From Catalinimonas alkaloidigena (GTDB lineage Bacteria; Bacteroidota; Bacteroidia; Cytophagales; Cyclobacteriaceae): a DNA stretch of 64,000 nucleotides. The position numbers were made by a program, and so were the translations under genes. The stretch spans positions 625,001-689,000 of the forward strand of contig NZ_JAQFIL010000001.1 of the NCBI RefSeq assembly GCF_029504655.1, read 5' to 3'. This document shows positions 35,582 to 44,589 of the stretch, one piece after another. The notes under the pieces are model-generated. The model had not been told where the DNA came from and made no database searches. It saw only the letters and a list, made by a program, of their open reading frames with translations. The stretch's first letter is position 1. Each line of letters starts with the position of its first letter.

Positions 35582-36010
35582 ATTATTTTTATTTAAAATA
35601 TAAATATTTACATAAAAAATTTAAATTTTCTTACCTGTAGCAAAGCATATCCCTGTTAAATAGGCTTTTTTAAAGTGATTTAGGGGTTTTTGGGATTTCA
35701 GCGCCTGATTACAAGCATAAAAAGGTGCCTGTTAGTGTATGTTTGAGGTATGAAAAAAGAGCTGTTTTGATAAAAAAGTGCTACTAAAAGCTGTGAATGC
35801 TGTTTTTCTTTCGTGCTCAGATATTCAATTTCATAATAACAGCCAGCTATTTTGGCAAAGAAATGTACTTAATTTCGCTAAAATGGTATAGCGTAAGGAG
35901 TTAAAGGAAAAGGTAAAGAGAGAAAAATAATGGGAAACAAGCAGGAGTATTGTAAAAGTATCTGGTAATTCTATCGTCCAGTTTGAATTTCCCTTAATAG
36001 ATCAATAGAG

Positions 36011-36618
36011 GGAGGCATAAAAAAGCAAAAGGTGGGCATTGCCCACCTTCTGCTATGACTTATATCAAACCAAACTTATATGACCATAATTTTTTGTTGA
36101 TGCTGTTTTCCATTGTTACTCAGTACGATGAGTAAGTAGGCTCCAGGCTTTACGCTAGAGGGTAAGCTAAATTTGTTACTGTCTAACCGGGCTGTTTGCT
36201 TATAGACGGTACGTCCGCTGAAGTCCATTAACCTGATTTCTTCCATCTCCGTATCGGAGATTACTGTTAAAGTATGATTGGTGACGGGATTAGGATAAAC
36301 AGTGGTATTATTTACCCTGGCAGTAAAGCCACTATAATGGACACTGATAATTTTGTGGTATTCCACTGAGCCGTCATAATCAGTAGCTTTGAGGCGGTAG
36401 AAGGCCTGTCCCTGAAGCGGGTTTGTGTCAGTAAAATCGTAAGCTATTTCCGCAGTGGAATCACCCGTACCATTAACGTTGCCAATGGCTTTGAACTTAA
36501 GATCAGCGCCGGCACGCTCTACGGTAAAGTAGTCAAAGTTTTCTTCAAAGGCAGTGATCCAGTCCAGTTGTATTGAAGACATGTTTGCCTGTCCGGTGAA
36601 GGAGAGGAGTTTGATGGG
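36011..36618. repeat. 608-base direct repeat, copy 2
   Basis: Second copy of the repeat at 34432-35039, with the same boundaries (GGAGGCATA ... TTTGATGGG). Recombination between the copies would remove 1579 bases and fuse the N-terminal part of the gene at 36076 to the C-terminal domain of copy 1. Confidence 0.9.
36017..36049 (-). terminator. Terminator of T9SS cargo gene copy 2
   Basis: On the minus strand AAGGTGGGC, loop AAT, GCCCACCTT, then TTGCTTTTTT. The 9-bp stem (36029-36037 / 36041-36049) is better than that of copy 1. Confidence 0.82.
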
Positions 36619-37176
36619 GAGGGTCCCGTTGGCTATTTGATTGAACAAAGAATTATGGTTTAATTCTAAATTGTCGTCATCTCTAAACCCTTCCGGATCA
36701 GATGAACTAATCGTTCCTACTCCCCCATAATAGCTGTTATCCAGATCAAATACATAAAATTCTAAATTATTGATCAAATTACCACCTCTTACATCATAAC
36801 GGTCAATGAGTACACTAATTCCTTGATTAGTTAAAGTGCCTCCTCTCATGTACAAAACACCGCTGATTATTAGTACCCCATCTGGTTTAATAGTTAGCGA
36901 AGAACCAGGCCGGATTGTAACATCCCCTTGCACCCATAAAGTATCATAGATTTCAGAGTGGTTATTATTGTCTAAAACCAAATTATCCTCCAGGGTAACT
37001 TTTCCATAAATATGTACACTGCTATTTTCTTCACCATTATTACCGGGTATACTACCCTCAACCCAGGTTCCATTGGCTTTCCAATTGCCTAAAGTATTGT
37101 TTTTTGAAGTTAAATCTTGAGCTATTATAGGGTTGCTCAAAAAAAGAATAAGGTAGATTAAGTATAAATTTTTCAC
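36076..37176 (-). CDS. T9SS type A sorting-domain cargo protein, copy 2 (intact)
   Basis: 366 residues exported by Sec and then by the type IX system. Signal peptide MKNLYLIYLILFLSNPIIAQ. The N-terminal part (about 20-185) is a repetitive beta-rich region that resembles a short beta-helix (GKVTLEDNLVLDNNN, DTLWVQGDVTIRPGSSLTIK, GVLYMRGGTLTNQG). A linker domain (about 190-285: LPIKLLSFTGQANMSSIQLDW, FTVERAG, FYRLKATDYDGSVEYHK) leads to the C-terminal sorting domain (about 290-366) with VYPNPVTNHTLTV, DFSGRTVYKQ and PGAYLLIVLSNNGKQHQQKIMVI. The C-terminal half is almost identical to that of the neighbouring copy while the N-terminal halves differ. Ligand or target of the N-terminal part unknown. 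Confidence 0.88.
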   Translation of the reverse strand: MKNLYLIYLILFLSNPIIAQDLTSKNNTLGNWKANGTWVEGSIPGNNGEENSSVHIYGKVTLEDNLVLDNNNHSEIYDTLWVQGDVTIRPGSSLTIKPDGVLIISGVLYMRGGTLTNQGISVLIDRYDVRGGNLINNLEFYVFDLDNSYYGGVGTISSSDPEGFRDDDNLELNHNSLFNQIANGTLPIKLLSFTGQANMSSIQLDWITAFEENFDYFTVERAGADLKFKAIGNVNGTGDSTAEIAYDFTDTNPLQGQAFYRLKATDYDGSVEYHKIISVHYSGFTARVNNTTVYPNPVTNHTLTVISDTEMEEIRLMDFSGRTVYKQTARLDSNKFSLPSSVKPGAYLLIVLSNNGKQHQQKIMVI

Positions 37177-37500
37177 TGCCAGTACAATTTTAAGTGTGTA
37201 TTACTGACTTAAGTAATATTTAATGTAAATATAATCACATTTTAGAAACTATCTAAATTTTTTTGTTATTTTTTTAATATTTCTTACATGAAAAATTATA
37301 GAATAGTGAGACTAGAAAAAAAAATAGTATCCCAAAACTTTCAAATTTGCAGTGAAATGGAAAAAAGAGAGCTTTAATAGGTTCAAGACGGGTAAATTAT
37401 CGCTAAGTTTGACACATCTGGATTTAGAAGTAATAAATACATATATTTCTAACAAAGCAGTCCTGAAGCTTTGGCCCCGTTCCTTCAATGATAATGCACA
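37177..37500. other. Divergent AT-rich region between T9SS cargo gene and alpha/beta hydrolase
   Basis: 324 bases. Leftward, TATATTTA (37233-37226 on the minus strand) sits where the matching box lies in copy 1 and may be the -7 element of the gene at 36076. Rightward, a promoter for the hydrolase lies at 37382-37411. Nothing else was seen. Confidence 0.5.
37382..37411 (+). promoter_or_regulatory. Promoter of the alpha/beta hydrolase gene
   Basis: TTC (37382-37384, one mismatch to TTG), 19 bases, TAAGTTTG (37404-37411). RNA would start near 37418, giving an 80-base leader. Confidence 0.6.
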
Positions 37501-38544
37501 ATGAAAAAGATATTGTACGGCCTCGCTATATTCGCACTCTTAATGGCAGGCGTATATAGCATGGGACCTACGCCTGAACATGGAGAACTGAGTGGGCAAT
37601 TACCTGAAGTGCCTACTGACCTCATTGCGCTTGAACAGGAAGTCGTCACCCAGGAGCGGAGTAATCCTTACATCAAAGCTGATAATGAAGCCCGCATCAT
37701 CTGGGCAGATAGCAGTAAACAGAAAACACCATATAGTATAGTTTATCTGCATGGCTTTGGAGCCAGCCAGGGTGAAGGAGAGCCGGTACATCGCTTGATA
37801 GCCGAAAAGTATGGGTTCAACCTCTATCTCTCACGACTCAAAGAACAGGGTATAGAGTCCGATAGCGCATTCAAAAGTATGACTACCGAGAACCTGCTGG
37901 AAACCGCCAAACGAGCAGTGGCGATTGGGAAAGTTTTGGGTGACAAGGTGATTATTATGGGAACCTCCACTGGCGGGGCGCTGGGCTTGTACATCACTGC
38001 TGAAAACCCTGAAATTGCCGGACTGATTCTCTACTCTCCTATTATCGCTCCTAAAGACGAAAATTTACTCCTGCTCAACCGTCCCTGGGGAAGGCAGATG
38101 ATGGAAGCAGTAGCCGGAGGGGAATATATCATAGAGGAGAGAGAAGGATTGCAGAAACAATACTGGTCCAGGCTGTATTATATAGAAGGCTACATCGCAT
38201 TGGCGGGTCTGGTTGAAAATGCCATGACTGCAGCAACCTTCGCAAAAGTCAAATGTCCGGTGTTTTTAGGTTACTATTACAAGAATGAAGAAGAGCAGGA
38301 TAATGTGGTATCTGTAGAAGCTATGTTGGAGATGTTTGACCAACTTGGCACTGCTTCTGAAGACAAAGTAAAAGTAGCATTTCCTGAGGCGGGAAACCAC
38401 GTGATCAGCTCGTATATCAGGTCTGGAGACTGGAAAGGTGTTTATCATGAAACCGATAATTTTATGCGGAAAATATTTGGTTTTTCACCTGAAAAGGAAG
38501 TAATTATTCCTGAATACGATGAATCGCAAAAACCAAACTCTTAG
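37501..38544 (+). CDS. Alpha/beta hydrolase (serine aminopeptidase/carboxylesterase-like)
   Basis: 347 residues with an N-terminal hydrophobic segment (MKKILYGLAIFALLMAGVYSMG), so membrane-anchored or exported. The hydrolase domain begins with the strand and oxyanion motif SIVYLHGFGASQGEGEP; the nucleophile elbow is MGTSTGGALGLY (Ser about 156). A His near residue 300 (PEAGNHVISS) would complete the triad, with an Asp or Glu between them. The closest recognisable group is S33-type hydrolases and carboxylesterases. Substrate unknown. It has its own promoter and no close partner; the TonB receptor gene begins 191 bases downstream. Confidence 0.85.
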   Translation: MKKILYGLAIFALLMAGVYSMGPTPEHGELSGQLPEVPTDLIALEQEVVTQERSNPYIKADNEARIIWADSSKQKTPYSIVYLHGFGASQGEGEPVHRLIAEKYGFNLYLSRLKEQGIESDSAFKSMTTENLLETAKRAVAIGKVLGDKVIIMGTSTGGALGLYITAENPEIAGLILYSPIIAPKDENLLLLNRPWGRQMMEAVAGGEYIIEEREGLQKQYWSRLYYIEGYIALAGLVENAMTAATFAKVKCPVFLGYYYKNEEEQDNVVSVEAMLEMFDQLGTASEDKVKVAFPEAGNHVISSYIRSGDWKGVYHETDNFMRKIFGFSPEKEVIIPEYDESQKPNS

Positions 38545-38735
38545 AAGTTTAAGTGCGATTTTCATAACTGAGCCCACCTGCAGCGCGTCTGTGATTAAAC
38601 AAGTAATTGGTGTTAAGTAATTATTAAATTCTTTTTGCCTGAATTAACTTTTTGATAAAACTTAAAGAAGCATGAAAGCTTCGGGATTTTTAGAAATTTG
38701 CGGTCGTTTTTTACTTATAAACTTTACCTTTTGCT

Positions 38736-41447
38736 ATGAAGAAATATTTACTCATTTGCCTTAGCCTGATGTGTCTAAGCTTTCAGGCCTATGCCCAAAC
38801 GGGTTCGGTGAGCGGAAAAATCACCGATGAAGGAACCCGGGAAGGCCTCATCGGCGCCAACGTGATTCTGGAAGGAACTGCCACCGGTACAGTGACTGAC
38901 ATAGATGGAAGCTTTACGCTTAATGGAGTGGAAGCCGGCAACCAAACTTTAAATATCACCTTTTTAGGATATGAGTCTATCAGCCTTCCTGTGGTGGTAA
39001 AAGCCAATGAAAACACCGATATAGGTACAATTTCCCTGGGGGAAGGAGCCGTAGGGCTGGAAGAAGTAGAAGTTATCGCTTCAGTAGCTATTGACAGAAA
39101 AACACCTGTAGCAGTATCTACTATTAAGGGAGCAGAGATAGAACAGAAAATAGGCAATCAGGAATTTCCTGAAATCCTTCGCTCAACGCCTTCCATCTAT
39201 GTTACCAAGCAAGGCGGTGGTTTCGGTGACTCACGTATTAATGTCCGTGGCTTTGATCAGCGCAACGTAGCCGTGATGATTAACGGTATTCCTGTAAATG
39301 ATATGGAGAATGGCTGGGTATACTGGTCAAACTGGGCCGGTCTCAGTGATGTGACCAGCAGTATACAGGTACAAAGAGGCCTCAGTGCTTCCAAACTGGC
39401 AGTCTCTTCAGTAGGAGGAACAATCAACATTATTACCAATGCTGCCGAAATGAAAAAGGGCGGTGCTGTATCTGTAGGCGTCGGAAATGACGGCTACCAG
39501 AAGTACGGGCTGGTGCTTTCTACCGGACTAGGTGAGAATGGCTGGGCCTTTACCCTACAAGGTACGCACACCCGAGGTATGGGTTATGCTGATGGAACTC
39601 AGTTCCGCGGCTGGTCATATTTTGCTTCGCTGGCTAAGCAGTTTAATAATCAGCATGCGCTTAACTTTACTGTTTTAGGAGCGCCTCAATGGCATCACCA
39701 GAGAGAATACGGAAGCTTTGATGGCGTTACGATACAGACTATAGAAGAAAGAGGAATCAGGTATAACCCTCAGTGGGGCTATCTTGAGGGTGATGAGTTT
39801 TCATGGAGAAAGAACTTTTACCATAAGCCTAAAGCGTTCCTAAACCATTACTGGACAATTTCAGACAAGACAGAGTTAGCTACCTCCGCTTATGTTTCAT
39901 TGGGAAGAGGAGGCGGAACAGGAGACCTGGGAAGAATCAACGGAAGTTACAGAACCTCCAGTAAATTTAGAAATGAGCAGGGCATCGTACGCTGGAATGA
40001 TATTCAGTCCTGGAACCAGGGCGGGGCAGTACCGGATTTTGGCGATAACCGTATTCCATGGTCCGGACCAGGTACTGAGACATTTGATCCTGGCTATAAC
40101 GGCCCCTTCGCCGGACAAAACGTAGCAGAATCCTACAGAAACGGATTCATCAGAAGAGCCTCTATGAATGAGCACAACTGGTTTGGGGTCCTGTCTAACC
40201 TGACGCATGAAATCACTCAGGACCTGACTTTGGTGGCCGGTATTGACGCACGCTACTACAAAGGAGCCCACTATCGCAGATTAGAAGATCTCTTAGGCCT
40301 GGATGCTTACTTTGATGATGATGATATCAATAATCCGGAACATTATGTAACGGATGAAGGCAGGGAAGAGGGTAACGAAATTGACTATTACAATGATGGC
40401 CTGGTAAATTGGCTGGGAGCATTTGCTCAGCTTGAATACACCCTTGGCGATTTGTCAATCTTCGGATCAGGCTCATTGTCAAACCAGGGCTTCAAAAGAA
40501 TTGATTACTTCCTGTACGAAGACAGCGACCCTATGCAGGAGTCAGACTGGCAAAACTTTATGGGAGGAACCGTAAAGATGGGCGCCAATTATAATATCAA
40601 TGATCAGCACAATGTCTTTGTAAACGGAGGTTATTTTTCTCAGCAGCCCCTCTTTGACAATGTATTTGTTAATTATTCTAACGAGGTTGATCCCGATGTG
40701 GAGAACCAGAACGTATATGCTATAGAAGCTGGCTATGGCTTTAGAAGCGCCTACCTGAGTGCCAATATAAATGCATACAGTACCCAGTGGTCTAACCGTC
40801 AGATTAGCCGCGGAATTCAGGTAGAAGGCACCGATGGTACCGCCAACTTTACCAACATCAGCCAGTTGCATCAGGGGATAGAGATTGACCTTACCGCATC
40901 ACCAGTAGACCGTTTGAGTATCAGTGCTATGGCATCTTTTGGTAACTGGAGATATACCGATAACTTCAATGCCTCAGTATTTGACAATGACCAGCAACTG
41001 ATAGGTACAGGCACTTTGTACATGGAAGATGTAAAAATACCGGATGCGGCGCAGACTACTTTTAACTTAAGCGCAAATTACGAGCTTATAAGTGGGCTTA
41101 GCTTATACGGTTCTTATTATTATGCTGATCGTGTGTTTGCTGACTTTGATATTGCTTCCGACGACTCATTCTCTGAGCCGGGAAATCAGGCGTGGCAGCT
41201 GCCTTCTTACAACTTGCTGGACGGAGGCCTTACTTACAATTTTACCCTAAGTGGACTGGATCTTACCGTTAACTTAAACGTTAACAATATTCTGAACGAA
41301 GAGTACATGGCCGAATCTGAATCTAATATACTATATGACCCCAGTGAAGAGGGAGACCGTGAAGTGGGCGAAAACGGAAGTGTTTTTAACAGAGTTTACT
41401 ACGGATTTGGTAGAACCTGGAATGCAGGCCTGAAAGTTAGATTCTAA
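38736..41447 (+). CDS. TonB-dependent receptor upstream of two phosphoesterase genes
   Basis: 903-residue outer-membrane receptor. Signal peptide MKKYLLICLSLMCLSFQAYAQ. Carboxypeptidase-regulatory-like domain at about 22-110 (GSVSGKITDEGTREGLIGAN, GSFTLNGVEAGNQTLNITFLGY). Plug (about 125-240: EIEQKIGNQEFPEILRSTPSI, INVRGFDQRNVAVMINGIPV, VSSVGGTINIIT). A large barrel ends VYYGFGRTWNAGLKVRF. The WSNWAGLSDVTSSIQVQRGL segment resembles siderophore/FecA-type receptors, but the neighbours are two secreted phosphoesterases. The ligand may therefore be a phosphorylated compound or a product released by them; this is inference. It is followed by a terminator, so downstream expression would be reduced or separately promoted. 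Confidence 0.92.
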   Translation: MKKYLLICLSLMCLSFQAYAQTGSVSGKITDEGTREGLIGANVILEGTATGTVTDIDGSFTLNGVEAGNQTLNITFLGYESISLPVVVKANENTDIGTISLGEGAVGLEEVEVIASVAIDRKTPVAVSTIKGAEIEQKIGNQEFPEILRSTPSIYVTKQGGGFGDSRINVRGFDQRNVAVMINGIPVNDMENGWVYWSNWAGLSDVTSSIQVQRGLSASKLAVSSVGGTINIITNAAEMKKGGAVSVGVGNDGYQKYGLVLSTGLGENGWAFTLQGTHTRGMGYADGTQFRGWSYFASLAKQFNNQHALNFTVLGAPQWHHQREYGSFDGVTIQTIEERGIRYNPQWGYLEGDEFSWRKNFYHKPKAFLNHYWTISDKTELATSAYVSLGRGGGTGDLGRINGSYRTSSKFRNEQGIVRWNDIQSWNQGGAVPDFGDNRIPWSGPGTETFDPGYNGPFAGQNVAESYRNGFIRRASMNEHNWFGVLSNLTHEITQDLTLVAGIDARYYKGAHYRRLEDLLGLDAYFDDDDINNPEHYVTDEGREEGNEIDYYNDGLVNWLGAFAQLEYTLGDLSIFGSGSLSNQGFKRIDYFLYEDSDPMQESDWQNFMGGTVKMGANYNINDQHNVFVNGGYFSQQPLFDNVFVNYSNEVDPDVENQNVYAIEAGYGFRSAYLSANINAYSTQWSNRQISRGIQVEGTDGTANFTNISQLHQGIEIDLTASPVDRLSISAMASFGNWRYTDNFNASVFDNDQQLIGTGTLYMEDVKIPDAAQTTFNLSANYELISGLSLYGSYYYADRVFADFDIASDDSFSEPGNQAWQLPSYNLLDGGLTYNFTLSGLDLTVNLNVNNILNEEYMAESESNILYDPSEEGDREVGENGSVFNRVYYGFGRTWNAGLKVRF

Positions 41448-41487
41448 AATAGCTGACTTGCAATTAACATAAACTTCATACTTAAAA

Positions 41488-41515
41488 AAGAGGCCTTAAG
41501 GGTCTCTTTTTTTAT
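41488..41515 (+). terminator. Terminator between the TonB receptor and phosphoesterase genes
   Basis: AGAGGCC, loop TTAA, GGGTCTCT with one G-T pair, then TTTTTTATTTT. It may attenuate and not fully stop transcription into the phosphoesterase genes, because no clear promoter lies in the 40 bases that follow. Confidence 0.78.
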
Positions 41516-41556
41516 TTTAGCACGATCACTACTTTCTAACCTTAAGCAAACAAGCT

Positions 41557-43164
41557 ATGAAAACTTTCATTTTTTCTTTTGCCCTCCTACTTGCTTTTTC
41601 TTTTTCAGAAGCGCAGCAAGAGGCAAGTGGCATTGTATACGAAGACCAGAACGCCAATGGCAAAAAGGAGAGGAGAGAACCCGGCATTGCGGGAGTATCA
41701 GTTTCCAATGGTGTACAAGTTGTACAAACTGACGAAGAGGGGCGGTATACCCTTCCGGTTGATAATGATGATATTCTTTTTGTCATCAAGCCCAGCGGCT
41801 ATGAGGTTCCGGTTAATGACTTAAACCTACCCCAGTTTTACTATATCCACAAACCGGCAGGCTCTCCCGATTTAGATTTTGAAGGCGTAGCACCCACCGG
41901 AAAGTTGCCCAAATCTGTAGACTTTGCCCTGCTGCCAGCTGAAGCAAGAGAAAGCTTCAGCGGACTATTCTTCGGTGACCCTCAACCCTATACCCGAGAG
42001 GAAGTAGCCTTTTTTGACCGGGCGGTGGTAGAAGAAGTAGTAGGCATACAGGATATTCCTTTTGGCCTGAGCCTAGGTGATCTGGTAGGCAATGATCTGG
42101 ATCTTTTTCAACCCTATAACGAAGCCATTAGCCGGGTAGGTATCCCCTGGTGGAATGTATATGGTAACCACGACATGAATTTTGATGTTGAAGCAGATAC
42201 ACTGGCTGATGAAACTTTTGAAGCCACCTATGGTCCTGCCAATTATGCTTTTAATTACGGCAAAGTTCATTTTATCGTGCTGGACAATGTAATGTACCCC
42301 GATCCAAGGGATGGCAAAGGTTACTGGGGTGGTTTTCGCGAAGATATGTTTCAGTTCATGGAAAATGACCTGAAGCACGTGCCTAAAGATCACCTGATTG
42401 TAATTTCTTTTCACATACCTCTGTTTGACCCCAGTGAAGACAACGATACTTTTAAGGATGAGGATAGAGAGCGTTTCTTTGCGCTTCTGGAAGATTATCC
42501 TCATACATTGTCCTTATCAGCACATACCCATCTGCAAAGACACGATTTCTTCACCAACAAAGAAGGCTGGAAGCAGGATACCCCTCATCACCACTATAAT
42601 GTAGGTACTACTTCAGGAGACTGGTATTCTGGTAAGCTTGATGAAAATGGAGTGCCAGTTTCTACTATGCGGGATGGGACCCCTAAAGGTTATGCGTTTA
42701 TTAGCTTTGAGGGTAATCAATATGAAATTGACTATAAGGTGGTAGGTAAAGAAGAAGATTACAGAATGCGTATATTCGCTCCCAAAGTAGTCCCTCATGA
42801 AGGTCGTACTTCAGCAGGGATTTATGTGAATTTCTTTCAGGGTAGTGAAAAAGCCTCTTTGAGGTATAGAATAGACCAGGGGGCGTGGAAAGATATGTAT
42901 TATACCATAGATGTTGACCCAACTTATCTGGGCTTTCTCCACGAATGGGACTATACTGAAGAACTGATGCCGGGCAGAAGACCTTCCAATGCGGTAGCTT
43001 CCCGTCATCTCTGGCGTGCAAGTATCCCAACTGACCTAAGTGTGGGGACACACACGATAGAAGTAGAAGCGACAGATATGTTTGGTAGAAAATTTACAGA
43101 AAGCTCAACCTATAAAGTTGCTCTACCTGCTAAGGTGGAAGAAGTAAAAGGGACTGAAGAATAA
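41557..43164 (+). CDS. Exported calcineurin-like metallophosphoesterase with flanking N- and C-terminal domains
   Basis: 535 residues. Signal peptide (MKTFIFSFALLLAFSFSEAQQ), then an SdrD-B/collagen-binding-like domain (about 25-100: GIVYEDQNANGKKERREPG, GVSVSNG, DEEGRYTLPVDNDD). The metallophosphoesterase core runs from about 135 to 365 with metal ligands in FFGDPQPY, SLGDLVGND, YGNHDMNF, ISFHIPLF and SLSAHTHLQRHDF. The C-terminal calcineurin-associated beta domain (about 410-525) follows. It hydrolyses a phosphomonoester or diester in the periplasm or at the surface; substrate unknown. The next gene (PhoD-like) begins at the base after its stop codon, so the two are one operon. Confidence 0.92.
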   Translation: MKTFIFSFALLLAFSFSEAQQEASGIVYEDQNANGKKERREPGIAGVSVSNGVQVVQTDEEGRYTLPVDNDDILFVIKPSGYEVPVNDLNLPQFYYIHKPAGSPDLDFEGVAPTGKLPKSVDFALLPAEARESFSGLFFGDPQPYTREEVAFFDRAVVEEVVGIQDIPFGLSLGDLVGNDLDLFQPYNEAISRVGIPWWNVYGNHDMNFDVEADTLADETFEATYGPANYAFNYGKVHFIVLDNVMYPDPRDGKGYWGGFREDMFQFMENDLKHVPKDHLIVISFHIPLFDPSEDNDTFKDEDRERFFALLEDYPHTLSLSAHTHLQRHDFFTNKEGWKQDTPHHHYNVGTTSGDWYSGKLDENGVPVSTMRDGTPKGYAFISFEGNQYEIDYKVVGKEEDYRMRIFAPKVVPHEGRTSAGIYVNFFQGSEKASLRYRIDQGAWKDMYYTIDVDPTYLGFLHEWDYTEELMPGRRPSNAVASRHLWRASIPTDLSVGTHTIEVEATDMFGRKFTESSTYKVALPAKVEEVKGTEE

Positions 43165-44247
43165 ATGAATAAAAGATACTCATATCTCCTGCAGGGGCTG
43201 GCCTTGGTCAGCCTCTTTTCACATTGCAGTATATCCGATAGAACGGAAGCTGAAGTCAATACAGAGCCGGTTGAAGTTAAAAGCCAGCATGCCGCCGAGA
43301 TTGATACGCAGGCTGTAGTGAGCACCATTGCCTTTGGCTCATGCAATAGGCAGGATCAACCACAGCCTCTCTGGCAGCCTATCCTGGCCAATGATCCTGA
43401 CCTTTGGATTTGGCTGGGTGACAATATCTATGGAGATACCGATGATATGAAGGAGATGGCAGCGATGTATGCCCAGCAAAAACAGCAGCCTGGCTATCAG
43501 CAACTTTATCAAAATGTGCCGGTCATTGGGATCTGGGATGACCATGACTACGGAATCAACGATGGGGGTAAAGCTTTTCATAAGAAAAAAGAAAGCCGTG
43601 ACCTGATGCTTGATTTTCTGGATGTGGATGATGAGGCGAAGGTGAGAAAAAGAGAGGGCGGCTATCAGGCTTATACTTTCGGACCTGAAGGGAGACAAGT
43701 AAAAGTAATACTTCTGGATACCCGATACTTTCGGGATACATTACTAAATAATGAAGAAGTTGGCAGGCGTTACAAACCTGATCCCGACGGCGATATGTTG
43801 GGTGAAGCACAATGGATATGGCTGGAAAAAGAATTAGCAGAAAGCTCGGCTGAAATTAACATCATCGCCAGCAGCATACAGGTAATTTCTGAGGAGCATG
43901 GCTTTGAGAAATGGGCTAACTTACCAACTTCCAGAGAACGCTTGTTTCAATACATAGAAGATTCAGGTGCGAGAGGAGTAGTCTTATTGAGTGGTGACCG
44001 ACATATCGGGGAAATATCAAAGATCAACATTTCAGGAGTTCCTTATCCTATTTATGATATCACATCAAGTGGGCTTACCCATGTTTATGAAGACGCTGAC
44101 GAAAGCAACCGGCATAGAGTCGGAGAACTGGTTACAAACTTAAATTTTGGTATCATTGAAATTAAATGGGAAAGCCCTATCAGCCTTACCTATAGCATAA
44201 AAGGGCGGAATAACCAGACCTATCAATCTGCTTACACTACCCTCTAA
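43165..44247 (+). CDS. PhoD-like alkaline phosphatase/phosphodiesterase
   Basis: 360 residues, exported, with a hydrophobic leader ending in LFSHC that may be lipidated (not a perfect lipobox). PhoD-type metal ligands are all present: IAFGSCNRQDQ, WIWLGDNIYGD, IGIWDDHDYGINDGG, ILLDTRYFRD and VLLSGDRHIGEISK. PhoD enzymes are Ca/Fe-dependent phosphodiesterases or phosphatases active on phospholipid head groups, teichoic acids and similar substrates. Directly fused in layout to the calcineurin-like gene (zero-base gap), so the two enzymes may act in sequence, one cleaving a diester and the other the monoester. That order is inference. Confidence 0.93.
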   Translation: MNKRYSYLLQGLALVSLFSHCSISDRTEAEVNTEPVEVKSQHAAEIDTQAVVSTIAFGSCNRQDQPQPLWQPILANDPDLWIWLGDNIYGDTDDMKEMAAMYAQQKQQPGYQQLYQNVPVIGIWDDHDYGINDGGKAFHKKKESRDLMLDFLDVDDEAKVRKREGGYQAYTFGPEGRQVKVILLDTRYFRDTLLNNEEVGRRYKPDPDGDMLGEAQWIWLEKELAESSAEINIIASSIQVISEEHGFEKWANLPTSRERLFQYIEDSGARGVVLLSGDRHIGEISKINISGVPYPIYDITSSGLTHVYEDADESNRHRVGELVTNLNFGIIEIKWESPISLTYSIKGRNNQTYQSAYTTL

Positions 44248-44589
44248 GCACTTTTTACATAATTCCACTTTATAGGATTAAAAGCAATCGGCTTTTAATC
44301 CCTTTGCTCCTTCGCTTTCTATAGCCATAGAATAGCCCAAATCACCTATAAATCTCTGGTGTCAATATTTAGGCACGTACCTTCCACATGTACCTTATGT
44401 AATCTATATCAAACATTGCAAAAAAAACTATTATTTAATTATCATTTTTTTATAACAATTACAATAACCTTCTTGTAATTATTCTATTAAGCCTTATCTC
44501 AAGAGCTAATAGGGCATAAAAAAAGAAAAAACTAAAAAAAATTACATTATTTAGTTTAATAATTAAAAATCATTTTTTAACTTCATGGT
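44248..44589. other. AT-rich intergenic block with a hairpin
   Basis: 342 bases. A perfect hairpin GGATTAAAAGC-AATCG-GCTTTTAATCC lies at 44275-44301; it has no T-run, so it may be an RNA end-stabilising structure. From about 44390 to 44585 the DNA is extremely AT-rich with many A and T runs, more so than any neighbour. No gene or clear promoter box was recognised. Confidence 0.6.

Larger units (their letters stand above)
35524..36075. other. Region between the two T9SS cargo genes
   Basis: About 550 AT-rich bases. At the left is the promoter box of copy 1 (35574-35581). At the right is the start of the second direct repeat with the terminator of copy 2. In between (about 35590-36010) I see no gene and no clear structure. 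Confidence 0.5.

Noticed and set aside
38668..38683. GAAGC/GCTTC inverted repeat before the TonB receptor at 38736 as an operator or attenuator
   Set aside because: Only five pairs and no second copy seen; not distinguishable from chance.
44275..44301. Perfect 11-bp hairpin after the PhoD-like gene called as a Rho-independent terminator
   Set aside because: No T-run follows on either side, so I list it only as a hairpin within the gap entry.
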